Shown here: positions 42,963 through 51,303 of the stretch, piece by piece
Layout of the letters: every line of letters begins with the position of its first letter
Numbering within the stretch: the stretch's first letter is position 1
Assembly: GCA_041946865.1 (NCBI GenBank)
Contig: JBHGBF010000015.1
Span: 1-64,000, forward strand
From: RPQK01 sp041946865
GTDB lineage: Bacteria; Acidobacteriota; UBA6911; RPQK01
Direction: 5' to 3'
Length of the DNA: 64,000 nt
Program-made: the position numbers and the translations under genes
The notes under the pieces: model-generated
Told to the model about the DNA's origin: nothing
Databases searched by the model: none
Seen by the model: the letters and a program-made list of their open reading frames with translations, nothing else

Positions 42963-45239
42963 TCACTTCACTCCCGCCCGACGCGCCCAGAGATCTTCGG
43001 CGGTCATTTCTCCTTTCAGGTTGCGCTCGAATTTCTCGCGGATTCCGGCCGCCTGTTGCAGGATCCGGCGGCCCTTTTCCCGCCGGTCCTCAGGGAGACT
43101 GTCGATTCCACTGACGCCTGAGGATAACACCTGGTCGTGAAACCGCAGATCCTCGAGCAAGGTCGGGACGTTGTCCATGAAAAAGGGCTTTAGCCCCCGG
43201 TAGTAGACGTCTGGCTGCAGCCCGGCCAGACCTTCGTCTTCGACCATCTCGGCGTGAATGGCGCCTAGCGTGGCCATTGCCTGCTCCATGCCTTTGCGCG
43301 GGTCCTTACATGCCGGATCGTACGCCCGGATATGGAGGTTCGTGAAATTGTAGAGGATTTCCACCAGCTGCTGGGCGGCCCGGGCGTAATAGGACAGTGC
43401 GAGGTATCTCGGCAGGAGCTCCTTGTAATCTGCGCCCTGGAACTCTTTCCGATGCAGTTTCAGGAACCGAACCATTTCAGCGCTCTTCGCCACGGCCGCC
43501 TGTTTCTCAGCGCGCATCTGGCTGATCGGGATGGCCCGCTCACGGCAGGCGGCGCTGAAAGGATGCGCGTACAGGGGTGTCCCGGGCGGTTGAAAATATT
43601 CGATCAGCTGGCCCCAGTCGGGTCGCATCAACCAGTTCAGGTCCTTCGGGAAGCCGTACTGAAACCAGAACGTTGCGTTCCGGTTGTCGAAGTAGAAGAC
43701 CTGGTTGATCACTTCCTGCGTGGAGCGCAGCAGCTGTGAGGCGGAAGCGGCCGCCTCCGGTCCGAACCGTCGGCGCAGCCAGCGGTCCCAGATGGCATCG
43801 ACCGGCTCCTTCGGATTCCACAGCAGCCGGCTGAGCAGTTCCATGTTGATACCACCGCCGAGGCTGTTGATCGGCGAATAGTGCGGCCGGTAGATGTACC
43901 ACATAGCCCCACCTCCCCGCAGGCCGGCGTTCACACCGCCCATGGTGTGTCGCACGACGAAGTGATCCAGGATGTTCGGCAGCCACGGAAAGTCCTGCAT
44001 CATCTCCATGTGGATGTCGTGGTCGCACATCCCGTCGCCGGCCTGTTTCACGCGCTCAAACGGGTAGCTGGGGAATTTGTCTGAGAAGACCTGCTCGTAC
44101 TCGGTGCTCTCCGCCCGCAGCCGCAACCCGCCCGGTCGGCTGCGTGCGATGTCGATCAACGTGGAGACGAACACGGGGCCGCTGCCGTGCAGATCCCAGT
44201 AGCATCTTTTCCCGTACCGCGCGCACACCTCTTCCACCGTCTCGACCATTCGCCGCGTCCAGGCCTTGCGATCCTCCGGGCTGCCCTTCGACGCGACATG
44301 GCCGATGTTGAAGGCCGACATCTCGTCGGAAGTAGCGGTGATGCCGGCGAGGCCCGGATAGCGGTCGAAAAGCTCCTCGAGCTGATCCCTGATGAAATCG
44401 TAAACGGCCGGCGAGCTCCAGTCGGGCGCCTTACCGTCGGGAAACAGCTCCGGGAAGTCCGCAGGGAAGTTTTTCGCGCTATCGAAGTAGTGTCCGCCCA
44501 ACTGGTCCACCCGAACGTAACTCAGGATCTGAAATTTCAACGAAAGGTCGATCCCGTAGGCCTTTGCCTGCTCGAGCAGGCGCGGAAAGGACTTGCTAAC
44601 GTGGATGAAGTCGGGCGCCTTCTCGATCATCTCCTTGATTTTCGGATGCTTTCGGTACGTGATCGGAAGCGTCAGGTAGGTCCCAAACCAGGCCCGGCTG
44701 TCCGGCCCAACCCGGTCGGGCTGGTGGTACGCGCTGTAGAGCAGCAGAGCATTCATGCGCCAGCGCGGCATGTGACGCAGCAGGCGCAGGTAGAAATCAT
44801 GGTCGTTGGAGCAGGCGACAATCTGCCGGTAGGTTGAGTAGGGGGCTTCCCTGACCTGCAATCCGTCGATCGGCTCGCTGTATCGGATGCGGTCGGCCAG
44901 GTCGTAGGCAGCATACACGGCGCTGCGAAGATCCTGTCCGACAGCCTCCACCGCTGTGGCGCCTCCTTCCTTGCGCGAGCTGATCGTGTAACTCTCCGGG
45001 CCCAGGGCGGTCTGTCCCACGCCGAGCCGGACGGTGAGAGGAGAGTCCTCGCGCCCGGAGAGTTCCACCCGTTCGTCGACCGCCTGCAGAAGATGCTTTT
45101 CGAGCGCCTGGGCCGTTTGCTTGAGCTCGGGCGGAAGCTCGACGCGAACCTGGCGGCTGGGAGGCGCCGAATAAGTCGCGAGCATCGAAATCGCGCAGAT
45201 GAGAATCAGGATCTGGAGTTGAAGTCTCCCCCTGTTCAT
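42963..45239 (-). CDS. Exported GH67/GH20-like glycosidase-like protein
   Basis: 758 residues from MNRGRLQLQILILICAISML; ACGGAGG precedes this ATG. A signal peptide is followed by a GH67-type N-domain (ESYTISSRKEGGATAVEAVG, SAVYAAYDLADRIRYSE) and a barrel with YPGLAGITATSDEMSAFNIG, RCYWDLHGSGPVF and MCDHDIHMEMMQDFPWLP. A long helical C-terminus ends in GEMTAEDLWARRAGVK. This layout is like alpha-glucuronidases or related uronic-acid-specific enzymes. The nucleophile and acid cannot be named with certainty. It lies 14 bases after the Gfo/Idh gene and 70 bases before the next, so the three form one transcription unit. Confidence 0.55.
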   Translation of the reverse strand: MNRGRLQLQILILICAISMLATYSAPPSRQVRVELPPELKQTAQALEKHLLQAVDERVELSGREDSPLTVRLGVGQTALGPESYTISSRKEGGATAVEAVGQDLRSAVYAAYDLADRIRYSEPIDGLQVREAPYSTYRQIVACSNDHDFYLRLLRHMPRWRMNALLLYSAYHQPDRVGPDSRAWFGTYLTLPITYRKHPKIKEMIEKAPDFIHVSKSFPRLLEQAKAYGIDLSLKFQILSYVRVDQLGGHYFDSAKNFPADFPELFPDGKAPDWSSPAVYDFIRDQLEELFDRYPGLAGITATSDEMSAFNIGHVASKGSPEDRKAWTRRMVETVEEVCARYGKRCYWDLHGSGPVFVSTLIDIARSRPGGLRLRAESTEYEQVFSDKFPSYPFERVKQAGDGMCDHDIHMEMMQDFPWLPNILDHFVVRHTMGGVNAGLRGGGAMWYIYRPHYSPINSLGGGINMELLSRLLWNPKEPVDAIWDRWLRRRFGPEAAASASQLLRSTQEVINQVFYFDNRNATFWFQYGFPKDLNWLMRPDWGQLIEYFQPPGTPLYAHPFSAACRERAIPISQMRAEKQAAVAKSAEMVRFLKLHRKEFQGADYKELLPRYLALSYYARAAQQLVEILYNFTNLHIRAYDPACKDPRKGMEQAMATLGAIHAEMVEDEGLAGLQPDVYYRGLKPFFMDNVPTLLEDLRFHDQVLSSGVSGIDSLPEDRREKGRRILQQAAGIREKFERNLKGEMTAEDLWARRAGVK

Positions 45240-45253
45240 ACCGTGCCTCCGTT

Positions 45254-46327
45254 TCAATTCCCGGTCTCGAGCTTTTCGGGCTGGACAAACCGGTGCTTGA
45301 CGGCCGACCGTACCGCGGCAAAACAGGCGGCGGCGGTGTTGTAGCCGCTCACGTGATCATTAGCGGGCCTTCGGTCCAGCCGAACGTCGTCGATAAAGGA
45401 GTCGATGCACAGATTCCAAGGTTCGGCAATGCCTCCCTGCACGTTGTCAGGGATCCAAGAGCCCGGCAGCTGGATGCAGTCCCCCTCGTGCCCGGGGTCG
45501 CAGAAGCGGGGAATCGAATCGAACCAGACGCGGTTGTTATCCAGTGTCCCTTTTGTCCCGAACAGCCGCAGGGTGAACGTGAAGGGGGTGATCGGGCCCA
45601 GGAACATGAGCAGACGCGCCAGCGCTCCGGACTCGAAACGCAGGATGATCGCCGCGATATCCTCGGTTTCCAGCGCGATCTTGCGCGGCATGCGCACGTC
45701 CTTGAAACAGCCGACCTCGGCCACCTCCCCGCAGTAGTAGCGCAACAGGTCGACGCTGTGCCCGGCGCCTGCATGGATCAGGGAGCCGGCGACGCTCTCC
45801 TTCCCCAGCCATTCCCAGATGTCCCAGTCCCCGGGGATGTAATGCACGTAGTCTGATTCGGCGAACACGATCTCGCCCAGTTTCCCTTCCCCTTGCAGCT
45901 GCTTTGCATACTGGTAGAGAGGATTGAAGCGCCGATGGTAACCCATCGCGCACTTCACACCGGCCCGGGAAATCGCCTGCGCCACCCTGCGGCAGTCCCC
46001 CACGTTGATCGCCATCGGCTTCTCAAGATAGATGTGTTTGCCGGCTTCGGCGGCCGCTACAGCTTGCTCCGCGTGCAACGCGTTGGGTGACGCCACGATG
46101 ACGGCGTCGATGTCAGGGTCCTGCAGCAGCTGCTGGTAGTCGCCCGATACCCTGGCGGAGAGTCCGCATTCCCGGACAAACGCAGCCGCCTTTTCAGGCC
46201 TGGTGTCGGCGACGGCCACCAACTCCGCCCCTGAATTCCTGGCCACATTGGCCCCGTGATGTGAGCCTATCCAGCCGGCTCCTATCAGTCCGAACTTCAC
46301 CTTGCGCGTGGCAGTTTCCATCGTCAT
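45254..46327 (-). CDS. Cytoplasmic Gfo/Idh/MocA oxidoreductase
   Basis: 357 residues with no export signal. VKFGLIGAGWIGSHHGANVA is the Rossmann motif, YLEKPMAINVGDCRRVA holds the E-K-P lysine, and ESVAGSLIHAGAGHSVDLLR carries the usual D/H substrate helix. It probably oxidises or reduces a sugar or inositol that enters the cell. The promoter region ends with a TAACGT box (46352-46357) and a paired direct-repeat site (46371-46405), the same arrangement as upstream of the six-hairpin glycosidase at 47520. It is first in the unit containing the two exported glycosidase-like proteins. Confidence 0.85.
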   Translation of the reverse strand: MTMETATRKVKFGLIGAGWIGSHHGANVARNSGAELVAVADTRPEKAAAFVRECGLSARVSGDYQQLLQDPDIDAVIVASPNALHAEQAVAAAEAGKHIYLEKPMAINVGDCRRVAQAISRAGVKCAMGYHRRFNPLYQYAKQLQGEGKLGEIVFAESDYVHYIPGDWDIWEWLGKESVAGSLIHAGAGHSVDLLRYYCGEVAEVGCFKDVRMPRKIALETEDIAAIILRFESGALARLLMFLGPITPFTFTLRLFGTKGTLDNNRVWFDSIPRFCDPGHEGDCIQLPGSWIPDNVQGGIAEPWNLCIDSFIDDVRLDRRPANDHVSGYNTAAACFAAVRSAVKHRFVQPEKLETGN

Positions 46328-46351
46328 GGCGAGGGTGCCCTCCCGGTGACA

Positions 46352-46405
46352 ACGTTACCCCAGCGGACCGCGAAACGCTTTTCGTTCTTTTCGAAATGCT
46401 TTTGC
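46352..46405 (-). promoter_or_regulatory. Candidate AraC operator and promoter, copy A
   Basis: On the minus strand GCAAAAGCATTTCG and CGAAAAGCGTTTCG are direct-repeat half-sites set 21 bp apart, two helical turns, the spacing used by AraC-type activators. A TAACGT -10 (46357-46352) follows 13 bases later. The proximal half-site covers the expected -35. The region ends directly at the stop codon of the AraC gene. Copy B at 49918-49972 is nearly identical. Both precede minus-strand genes with plausible short leaders. Confidence 0.72.
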
Positions 46406-47320
46406 TTATTTTTGGCTCAGTGCGAGCGGTCGATAAGATTCGTTGGTGGCAGAGCAGGCCCGGTACTGAGAAGGGGAGCAGCCGACGAGCTTCCGGAAGA
46501 CGCGGTTGAAGTGGGAGATGTTGTTGAAACCCACGGAGCAGGCAATTTCGGTAATCGAATGCTCCGTGGTTCGGAGCAACTTGGCGCTCTCGGCGATGCG
46601 AACCTGCTGGAGGTACTCCGAGAAGCAGGCGGTGGTTGTTTGTCGGAACACGTGGCTGAAATACGCCGGTGAGAGGTAGGCCCGTCGGGCCACGTCACCC
46701 AAACGTAACGGTTCCCGAAAATGGACCCGGATGTACTCCTTGGCCCTGTCGATCTCGACGCGCTCGCCCGGAGCGGCGGCGTTCAGCCGACTGCCGACCT
46801 CACAGAAGTAGTTGCTGAAGAAAGACAGCAACTTCAGCGTCTGATCCAGCTTCTCCGGGGTCAGGAAGAGTGTCTGGAAGTAAAGGGGGCGCAGCGCCTC
46901 CGGGTCCAGGCCCAGGGCGTCGAGACGGCGTAAGAGCGCCTGGAAGCCCTCGTCGGATGGCGGGTGGCTCAGCACCTGCCCACCGTTGATCGTCGCCATG
47001 TGAACGCCTTCGACAAAGACCGGGACCACGAGGTCGACGAGCCCGGCGTGGCATTCGTACGCGAAACCTGTCTCCCGCTTCGAGGCTTGCTCGAGATGGC
47101 GCAGGTCGCAGGCGTCGCAGGCCCTCTTGCCTTCGGCCGTGGCCTGGATTGCCGCGCAGAGCGGGTTGTCCTGGGGCGGACTAACCGGGAACTTGCACTG
47201 TTTTGGGTTGGACGCGTTCACCAGGCAGATTCGGACTCCCGTGAGCGCGGAAACGATCGCGCAGAAGTCCTGAAATACAGTGGAGTTCGCCAGGTCTTCG
47301 AAATCGGTTTGAAGTTTCAA
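46406..47320 (-). CDS. AraC-family regulator with PocR sensory domain
   Basis: 304 residues. The N-terminal PocR-type ligand domain (about 18-180) contains paired cysteines (GKRACDACDLRHLEQASK) and YECHAGLVDLVVPVF, which resemble the sensor of PocR-like glycerol/propanediol regulators. The C-terminal two-helix-turn-helix domain has IRVHFREPLRLGDVARRAYL, AYFSHVFRQTT and SVGFNNISHFNRVFRK. It is predicted to activate transcription when it binds a small ligand. Two nearly identical 34-35 bp sites with 21-bp half-site spacing lie at its own 3' end and upstream of the glycosidase gene at 49874. It is therefore the natural candidate for their binding protein. Confidence 0.9.
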   Translation of the reverse strand: MKLQTDFEDLANSTVFQDFCAIVSALTGVRICLVNASNPKQCKFPVSPPQDNPLCAAIQATAEGKRACDACDLRHLEQASKRETGFAYECHAGLVDLVVPVFVEGVHMATINGGQVLSHPPSDEGFQALLRRLDALGLDPEALRPLYFQTLFLTPEKLDQTLKLLSFFSNYFCEVGSRLNAAAPGERVEIDRAKEYIRVHFREPLRLGDVARRAYLSPAYFSHVFRQTTTACFSEYLQQVRIAESAKLLRTTEHSITEIACSVGFNNISHFNRVFRKLVGCSPSQYRACSATNESYRPLALSQK

Positions 47321-47375
47321 GACTGCCCCCGGGAACCTCCCCGGAAGAATACCAGACTGCTTTCGTCTTGAGAAG

Positions 47376-47389
47376 TGTAACCGGTTTCA
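47376..47389. promoter_or_regulatory. LacI-type operator-like 14-mer upstream of the AraC gene
   Basis: TGTAACCGGTTTCA is palindromic except at one pair, with the central CCGG of LacI-family operators. It lies 56 bases before the AraC start and matches the sites at 40232 and 40301. It abuts the palindrome at 47390. Confidence 0.45.
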
Positions 47390-47498
47390 GCGGGCAGCGA
47401 TCAGCGGGCAGCGGTCCGCTGACCGCTGATGCTCGCCGTGGGCAAGCGTTGGGGACGCCACGGTAACTTCTGATCGCTGCCCGCTGATCGCTGCCCGC
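47390..47498. repeat. 24-bp perfect inverted repeat with GCTGATCGCTG units
   Basis: Left arm 47390-47413 (GCGGGCAGCGATCAGCGGGC..) and right arm 47475-47498 are perfect complements over 24 bases. Between them lie more GCTGACCGCTGATG-type units. It is a relative of the repeat at 16397-16508. It occupies the gap between the glycosidase stop (47520) and the AraC gene on the same strand. Confidence 0.8.
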
Positions 47499-47519
47499 CG
47501 CCCGCTGATAGCTGATGGC

Positions 47520-49874
47520 TCACTGGAGCTTGACTGTCTTCGTCTTCCCGTTCCAGGCTACCGTTTTGCCGTTCACACTGACCGAGGCCAGACCGGGGAC
47601 CGGCGGGACATGGAGGATCACACTCGCCGGCGCCTGGCGGAACTTGGGCGTCCAGTTCAGCTTGAGGACCTTGCCACTCGGGTCTAGTCCGGCGACGAGC
47701 ATAACCGGGCCGTATTCGGTCGGCATGTTTTCAAACCTTGCCTCCCGTTCCGATGTCAGCCACGCGAGGGGGACGAGCCGGAGCAGGTGGAGCTCGTTTT
47801 CGCTGATCTGGTCGTCGATGACCGCGTTACGCGCCAGGAGTATGGTCGGCAGCCAGTGAGTGGCCGCCATGACTCCACCGCGGGTCTCGCAGACGGAGAA
47901 CGTCTGGCGGGAGTATGCGCCGGCCAGTAGCGAGTACATCCCCTCCAGGTACCGCTCCCGGTCGCCGAGCTGCCAGGAGTGGAAGATGTTCCAGCTGTAG
48001 CAAGGTTCGCAGCTCGACATTTCATAGTAAAGCGTCGGCACCTGCCAGCAGTCGGATTCCGGCCTGAACATCCGGGCGGGCGGACCTTCGCGGAACCAGG
48101 CGAGGGAGGAGGCCATGAGGTCGTCGGTCGCCGCAAAAAGCCCGGCGAAGACGAGGAACATCGGCCCGGTGTCCAGGTGGAATCCGTGCCTGAGCTGCCA
48201 GTCGGTCATCCCCTGCATGCCGGAAGGTACCTGATAATGGGCCTGACCCCGGCTGTCCTTCCACATCGGCATCGTCAGCGTCTTCTCCCGCAGAGCCTTC
48301 TGGAAAACCACCTTGTACTCGGCCGCATCGCGCTCGAACTCCGCCGCTCTTGGGTGTCCCGTCATCTTCAGCAGGCGAATTGCCGCCGCGTAGCCTCGAT
48401 AGACCCAGCCGTCATTCCAGATTCCCTGAAGGGCAACCTTCTGGTCCGTCGCCACCGCCGGCGGCATGACCCCCTGGACCCCAGGGTGATCCTTGGAGCT
48501 CCGGAAGTCCTTGACGAATTCGCAGGCCTTGAGGATCGTCGGAAGGTACTCGTTCCTGAACGCAGGGTCTCGCGTCAGCAGCGCGTGTTCAGAGATCACC
48601 CAAAGCAGGGCCCCGTGATCGCTCAGCCAGTCGATCGAGGTGAGGGTCTTCGGGCTGCTCAGGTAGCCTGGGTGAAGCTTGTAGCTCGGACCCGGCGCCA
48701 CGATCGTCCCCTGGCGATCCTTGAACACCTTCAGGTACTTTTCCAGCGTGCGGTGATGCCCTAAGAGATCCAGCGAGGCCATGGTCATCGCGGTGGGCGT
48801 GGGCCAGAGGCCGTGTCCGTAGACCCAACCGCCGGTCAGCAGCGAGTAGTCGCCCGTATTCGGATCGCGCTCGGCGATGACTTCGGTGAACTGCAGGTTT
48901 CGTTTGAAAGCTTCGGTAATGTAACCCTCGGGCACGTCGAAGTTCGCTGCCGTCGGCAGGCTGTTGGACCAGTAACGGTTGGCTTCGGCCAGGGCGCCTT
49001 CGAACCCGAGGCTCATCTCGGGCTGCAGTATCGAATCCGGGACCGGCAGGAACGGAAGCAACAGGTCCACGCGCGTGCCGACCGCGCTGCTCATCATCAC
49101 GTAAAGCGTGAAATCGCCATCGGCCGGAAACTTTTCGACGGCGCTCACTTCACAGTTCTGGTTCGGGAGGATGACGAGCCGGTTCGTGTCTCCGCGGTCA
49201 AGGACGGTAAACCCTTTCGCCGGGTCGTACTTGTCTGGCGTCACTCTCAGCGCGCCCTTGTATTGGCTTTCTACGGTCTTGACTCCGAGCAGGGTCTTCT
49301 TCGACATGGACGAGGGGACCATGTACGGGTTGTTGATCTTGACCGCGAACCCCACCTTGTCCCGCAGGGGAAGACCTTCCGCGCGATCCGCAATGGAAAG
49401 GCGCACCCAGGCGAACAGCGGCTCTTCGCCCGTCTTGATATCCGCGCCTCCCGGAACGTGCGCGAACACCTCTTCACGGAAGATGAACCCATCTCGTGCC
49501 CAATCGCTGCGCAAAACTGGCGCGGTAGACGGTCCCCAGCTTTGAATCACCAGGTTATCGTCCGGCCCGGCGGCCAGAAACCACTTGTCTTTGACCTCGA
49601 CCGCCGGGACCACAAACACCTGCACCGGCGGGAAGCCCTGCGAACGGTCTTTGTGTCGGGACATGACCGCCGAAATCGTCCCGTCAAACCAGACGTTGAA
49701 GCGGTAGATGTGGTCCTTCCAGCCTACCGCAGTCCAGATGTTCTCCATGTCCCGCCACCAGGAGGTCGCGGTCTGAAGGTTCGGTTCCTGCCCGACGCCG
49801 GCCAGGCAGAGGGCACAGACCTGGATTGCGAGCAGGACGAAGGCTGCCGTTCTCGAAGACATCCTCGGTTTCAT
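47520..49874 (-). CDS. Exported six-hairpin glycosidase-like protein
   Basis: 784 residues from MKPRMSSRTAAFVLLAIQVC; GAGGAG lies before this ATG, and 39 upstream in-frame codons look random. After the signal peptide comes a beta-sandwich domain (about 30-300; WFLAAGPDDNLVIQSWG, RLVILPNQNCEVSAVE). An alpha/alpha six-barrel follows: GGWVYGHGLWPTPTAMTMAS, IWNDGWVYRGYAAAIRLLK, WNIFHSWQLGDRERYLEG. The general shape is that of GH15/GH65/GH94-type or polysaccharide-lyase-like enzymes. Acidic catalytic residues cannot be named with confidence. Its promoter region has the AraC-type double site. A single ORF without neighbours downstream on this strand, it is probably the main target of the regulator. 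Confidence 0.55.
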   Translation of the reverse strand: MKPRMSSRTAAFVLLAIQVCALCLAGVGQEPNLQTATSWWRDMENIWTAVGWKDHIYRFNVWFDGTISAVMSRHKDRSQGFPPVQVFVVPAVEVKDKWFLAAGPDDNLVIQSWGPSTAPVLRSDWARDGFIFREEVFAHVPGGADIKTGEEPLFAWVRLSIADRAEGLPLRDKVGFAVKINNPYMVPSSMSKKTLLGVKTVESQYKGALRVTPDKYDPAKGFTVLDRGDTNRLVILPNQNCEVSAVEKFPADGDFTLYVMMSSAVGTRVDLLLPFLPVPDSILQPEMSLGFEGALAEANRYWSNSLPTAANFDVPEGYITEAFKRNLQFTEVIAERDPNTGDYSLLTGGWVYGHGLWPTPTAMTMASLDLLGHHRTLEKYLKVFKDRQGTIVAPGPSYKLHPGYLSSPKTLTSIDWLSDHGALLWVISEHALLTRDPAFRNEYLPTILKACEFVKDFRSSKDHPGVQGVMPPAVATDQKVALQGIWNDGWVYRGYAAAIRLLKMTGHPRAAEFERDAAEYKVVFQKALREKTLTMPMWKDSRGQAHYQVPSGMQGMTDWQLRHGFHLDTGPMFLVFAGLFAATDDLMASSLAWFREGPPARMFRPESDCWQVPTLYYEMSSCEPCYSWNIFHSWQLGDRERYLEGMYSLLAGAYSRQTFSVCETRGGVMAATHWLPTILLARNAVIDDQISENELHLLRLVPLAWLTSEREARFENMPTEYGPVMLVAGLDPSGKVLKLNWTPKFRQAPASVILHVPPVPGLASVSVNGKTVAWNGKTKTVKLQ

Positions 49875-49917
49875 GACTTGGCTCCTCAGGCAAAGGCGAT
49901 CGAAACTCGCCAGCGTC

Positions 49918-49972
49918 ACGTTAGTCCAAGCCGGGTATCGAACGCTTTTCGTCCTTTTCGAAAAGCCTTTGC
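49918..49972 (-). promoter_or_regulatory. Candidate AraC operator and promoter, copy B
   Basis: On the minus strand GCAAAGGCTTTTCG and CGAAAAGCGTTCG, 21 bp apart, are followed 15 bases later by a TAACGT box (49923-49918). It differs from copy A at only a few positions over 45 bases. The start codon of the glycosidase lies 44 bases after the -10 box, with a GAGGAG ribosome site between. The divergent DegT gene begins at 50087, so the same site might also act on it. Confidence 0.72.
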
Positions 49973-50086
49973 GTATTTTGGGGACCCGCAAGAGATTCCA
50001 AAAAAGCGCAAAGAGGATTCAAAAGCCGGGCAAAGCGGGGGGCCGATCGATTGACTACCTTGGAGACGTCGAGGGGGAATGCCAAT

Positions 50087-51298
50087 ATGAGTCAGGATTA
50101 TCATCTGATCGACCTCAATTACGGAGCACGGCAGCTGCGGAAACTGGGAGATCTGGAGCTGAAGTACCTTGCGGAAGTCATGCAAGGGGAAACGCTCAGC
50201 AACTACATCAGCGAGCAGAGCATGACACGCCGCTTCGAGGACGCCTTTGCCAAGAAGGTCGGCTCACGCAAGGCGATGGCCAAAAACGCGGCCATGTCAG
50301 GTCTTTGCGAGGCCGTGAGCGTTTCGGGCGCGGGGCCCGGGTTCGAGGTCCTCTGCGACCCGATCGTGCACTTCGGCGGACTGGCCAGCACCTTCTTCAA
50401 CGCGGTCCCGCGTTTCGTCGACGTCAAGCGTGACACTTACAACATGGATCCCGAGTCCCTTCTGGCCAACATAACTCCGCTAAGCAGGGCGGTGATCGTG
50501 ACCCATCTGTGGGGACAGAGCGCCGAAATCGACACGATTGCCGAGATCTGCCGGGAGAAGGGATTGTTCCTGATCGAGGACTGTGCCCACGGGATCAACG
50601 CGCGCTGGAATGGCCAGCACGTCGGCACCTTCGGTGACCTCGGCGTGTTCAGCTTCCAGGAATTCAAGCAACTCTCGACCGACGACGGCGGCATGACCGT
50701 GACGAACGACGAGGCGCTTTTCGACAAGATGCGAACGGCCTGGTGGTTCTCGGGCGAGTCGCCACGCTTCGTCTACATCAATTACCGGATGAACGAGGTT
50801 ACTGCCGCCGTAGGCTTGGCGCAGCTTGAGAAGGTCGATGACATCGTGGGTTCGTACAACCAGACCCTGGCGATCCTGAACGAGGCGATCTCGGGGTGCG
50901 AGTGGCTGAAGCCCCGAACGGTTCTGCCGCAGGCGGAGATGGCTGGTTACTGGTGGAGCTGCACCTGGGAGGGGGACAAGCACGGCCTGTCTTACGACAA
51001 GTTCAAGCAGCTGGACCAGGAGCTGAAAATCGGACTGCGCTTCGGGTTCAACCACTTCCCGGCACAGGAGTTTCCGTTCTTCCGCGATTCGACCGCTTAC
51101 CGCACACACCCCGATTGCCCGGTGCGCTGTCCGCTCTGCACCGCGAAGAGCAACTATCGGTATACCTGGGACCTGACCCCTGTATGCCAGGATCTGATGC
51201 CGCGCCTCGTGACCGTGAACCTGATCTTTCTGTCCATTCCAGCGGCCCAACAGATGGCGGAACGCATCCGCGCCGCCATCCGCAAGATGGAGAATTGA
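50087..51298 (+). CDS. DegT/DnrJ/EryC1/StrS family PLP aminotransferase (second copy)
   Basis: About 403 residues from MSQDYHLIDLNYGARQLRK; an upstream in-frame ATG at 50051 has no better ribosome site. NAAMSGLCEAVSVSGAGPG marks the phosphate loop, LFLIEDCAHGINARWNG the pyridine aspartate, and FSFQEFKQLSTDDGGM the lysine; STDDGG replaces the usual T-x-G-E-G-G. It is only distantly related to the copy at 13956. With the neighbouring deacetylase, sulfatase and exported hydrolase it fits amino-sugar processing in the cytoplasm. The stop lies five bases before the GTG of the next gene, so they are co-translated. Confidence 0.83.
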   Translation: MSQDYHLIDLNYGARQLRKLGDLELKYLAEVMQGETLSNYISEQSMTRRFEDAFAKKVGSRKAMAKNAAMSGLCEAVSVSGAGPGFEVLCDPIVHFGGLASTFFNAVPRFVDVKRDTYNMDPESLLANITPLSRAVIVTHLWGQSAEIDTIAEICREKGLFLIEDCAHGINARWNGQHVGTFGDLGVFSFQEFKQLSTDDGGMTVTNDEALFDKMRTAWWFSGESPRFVYINYRMNEVTAAVGLAQLEKVDDIVGSYNQTLAILNEAISGCEWLKPRTVLPQAEMAGYWWSCTWEGDKHGLSYDKFKQLDQELKIGLRFGFNHFPAQEFPFFRDSTAYRTHPDCPVRCPLCTAKSNYRYTWDLTPVCQDLMPRLVTVNLIFLSIPAAQQMAERIRAAIRKMEN

Positions 51299-51303
51299 GC
51301 AGC

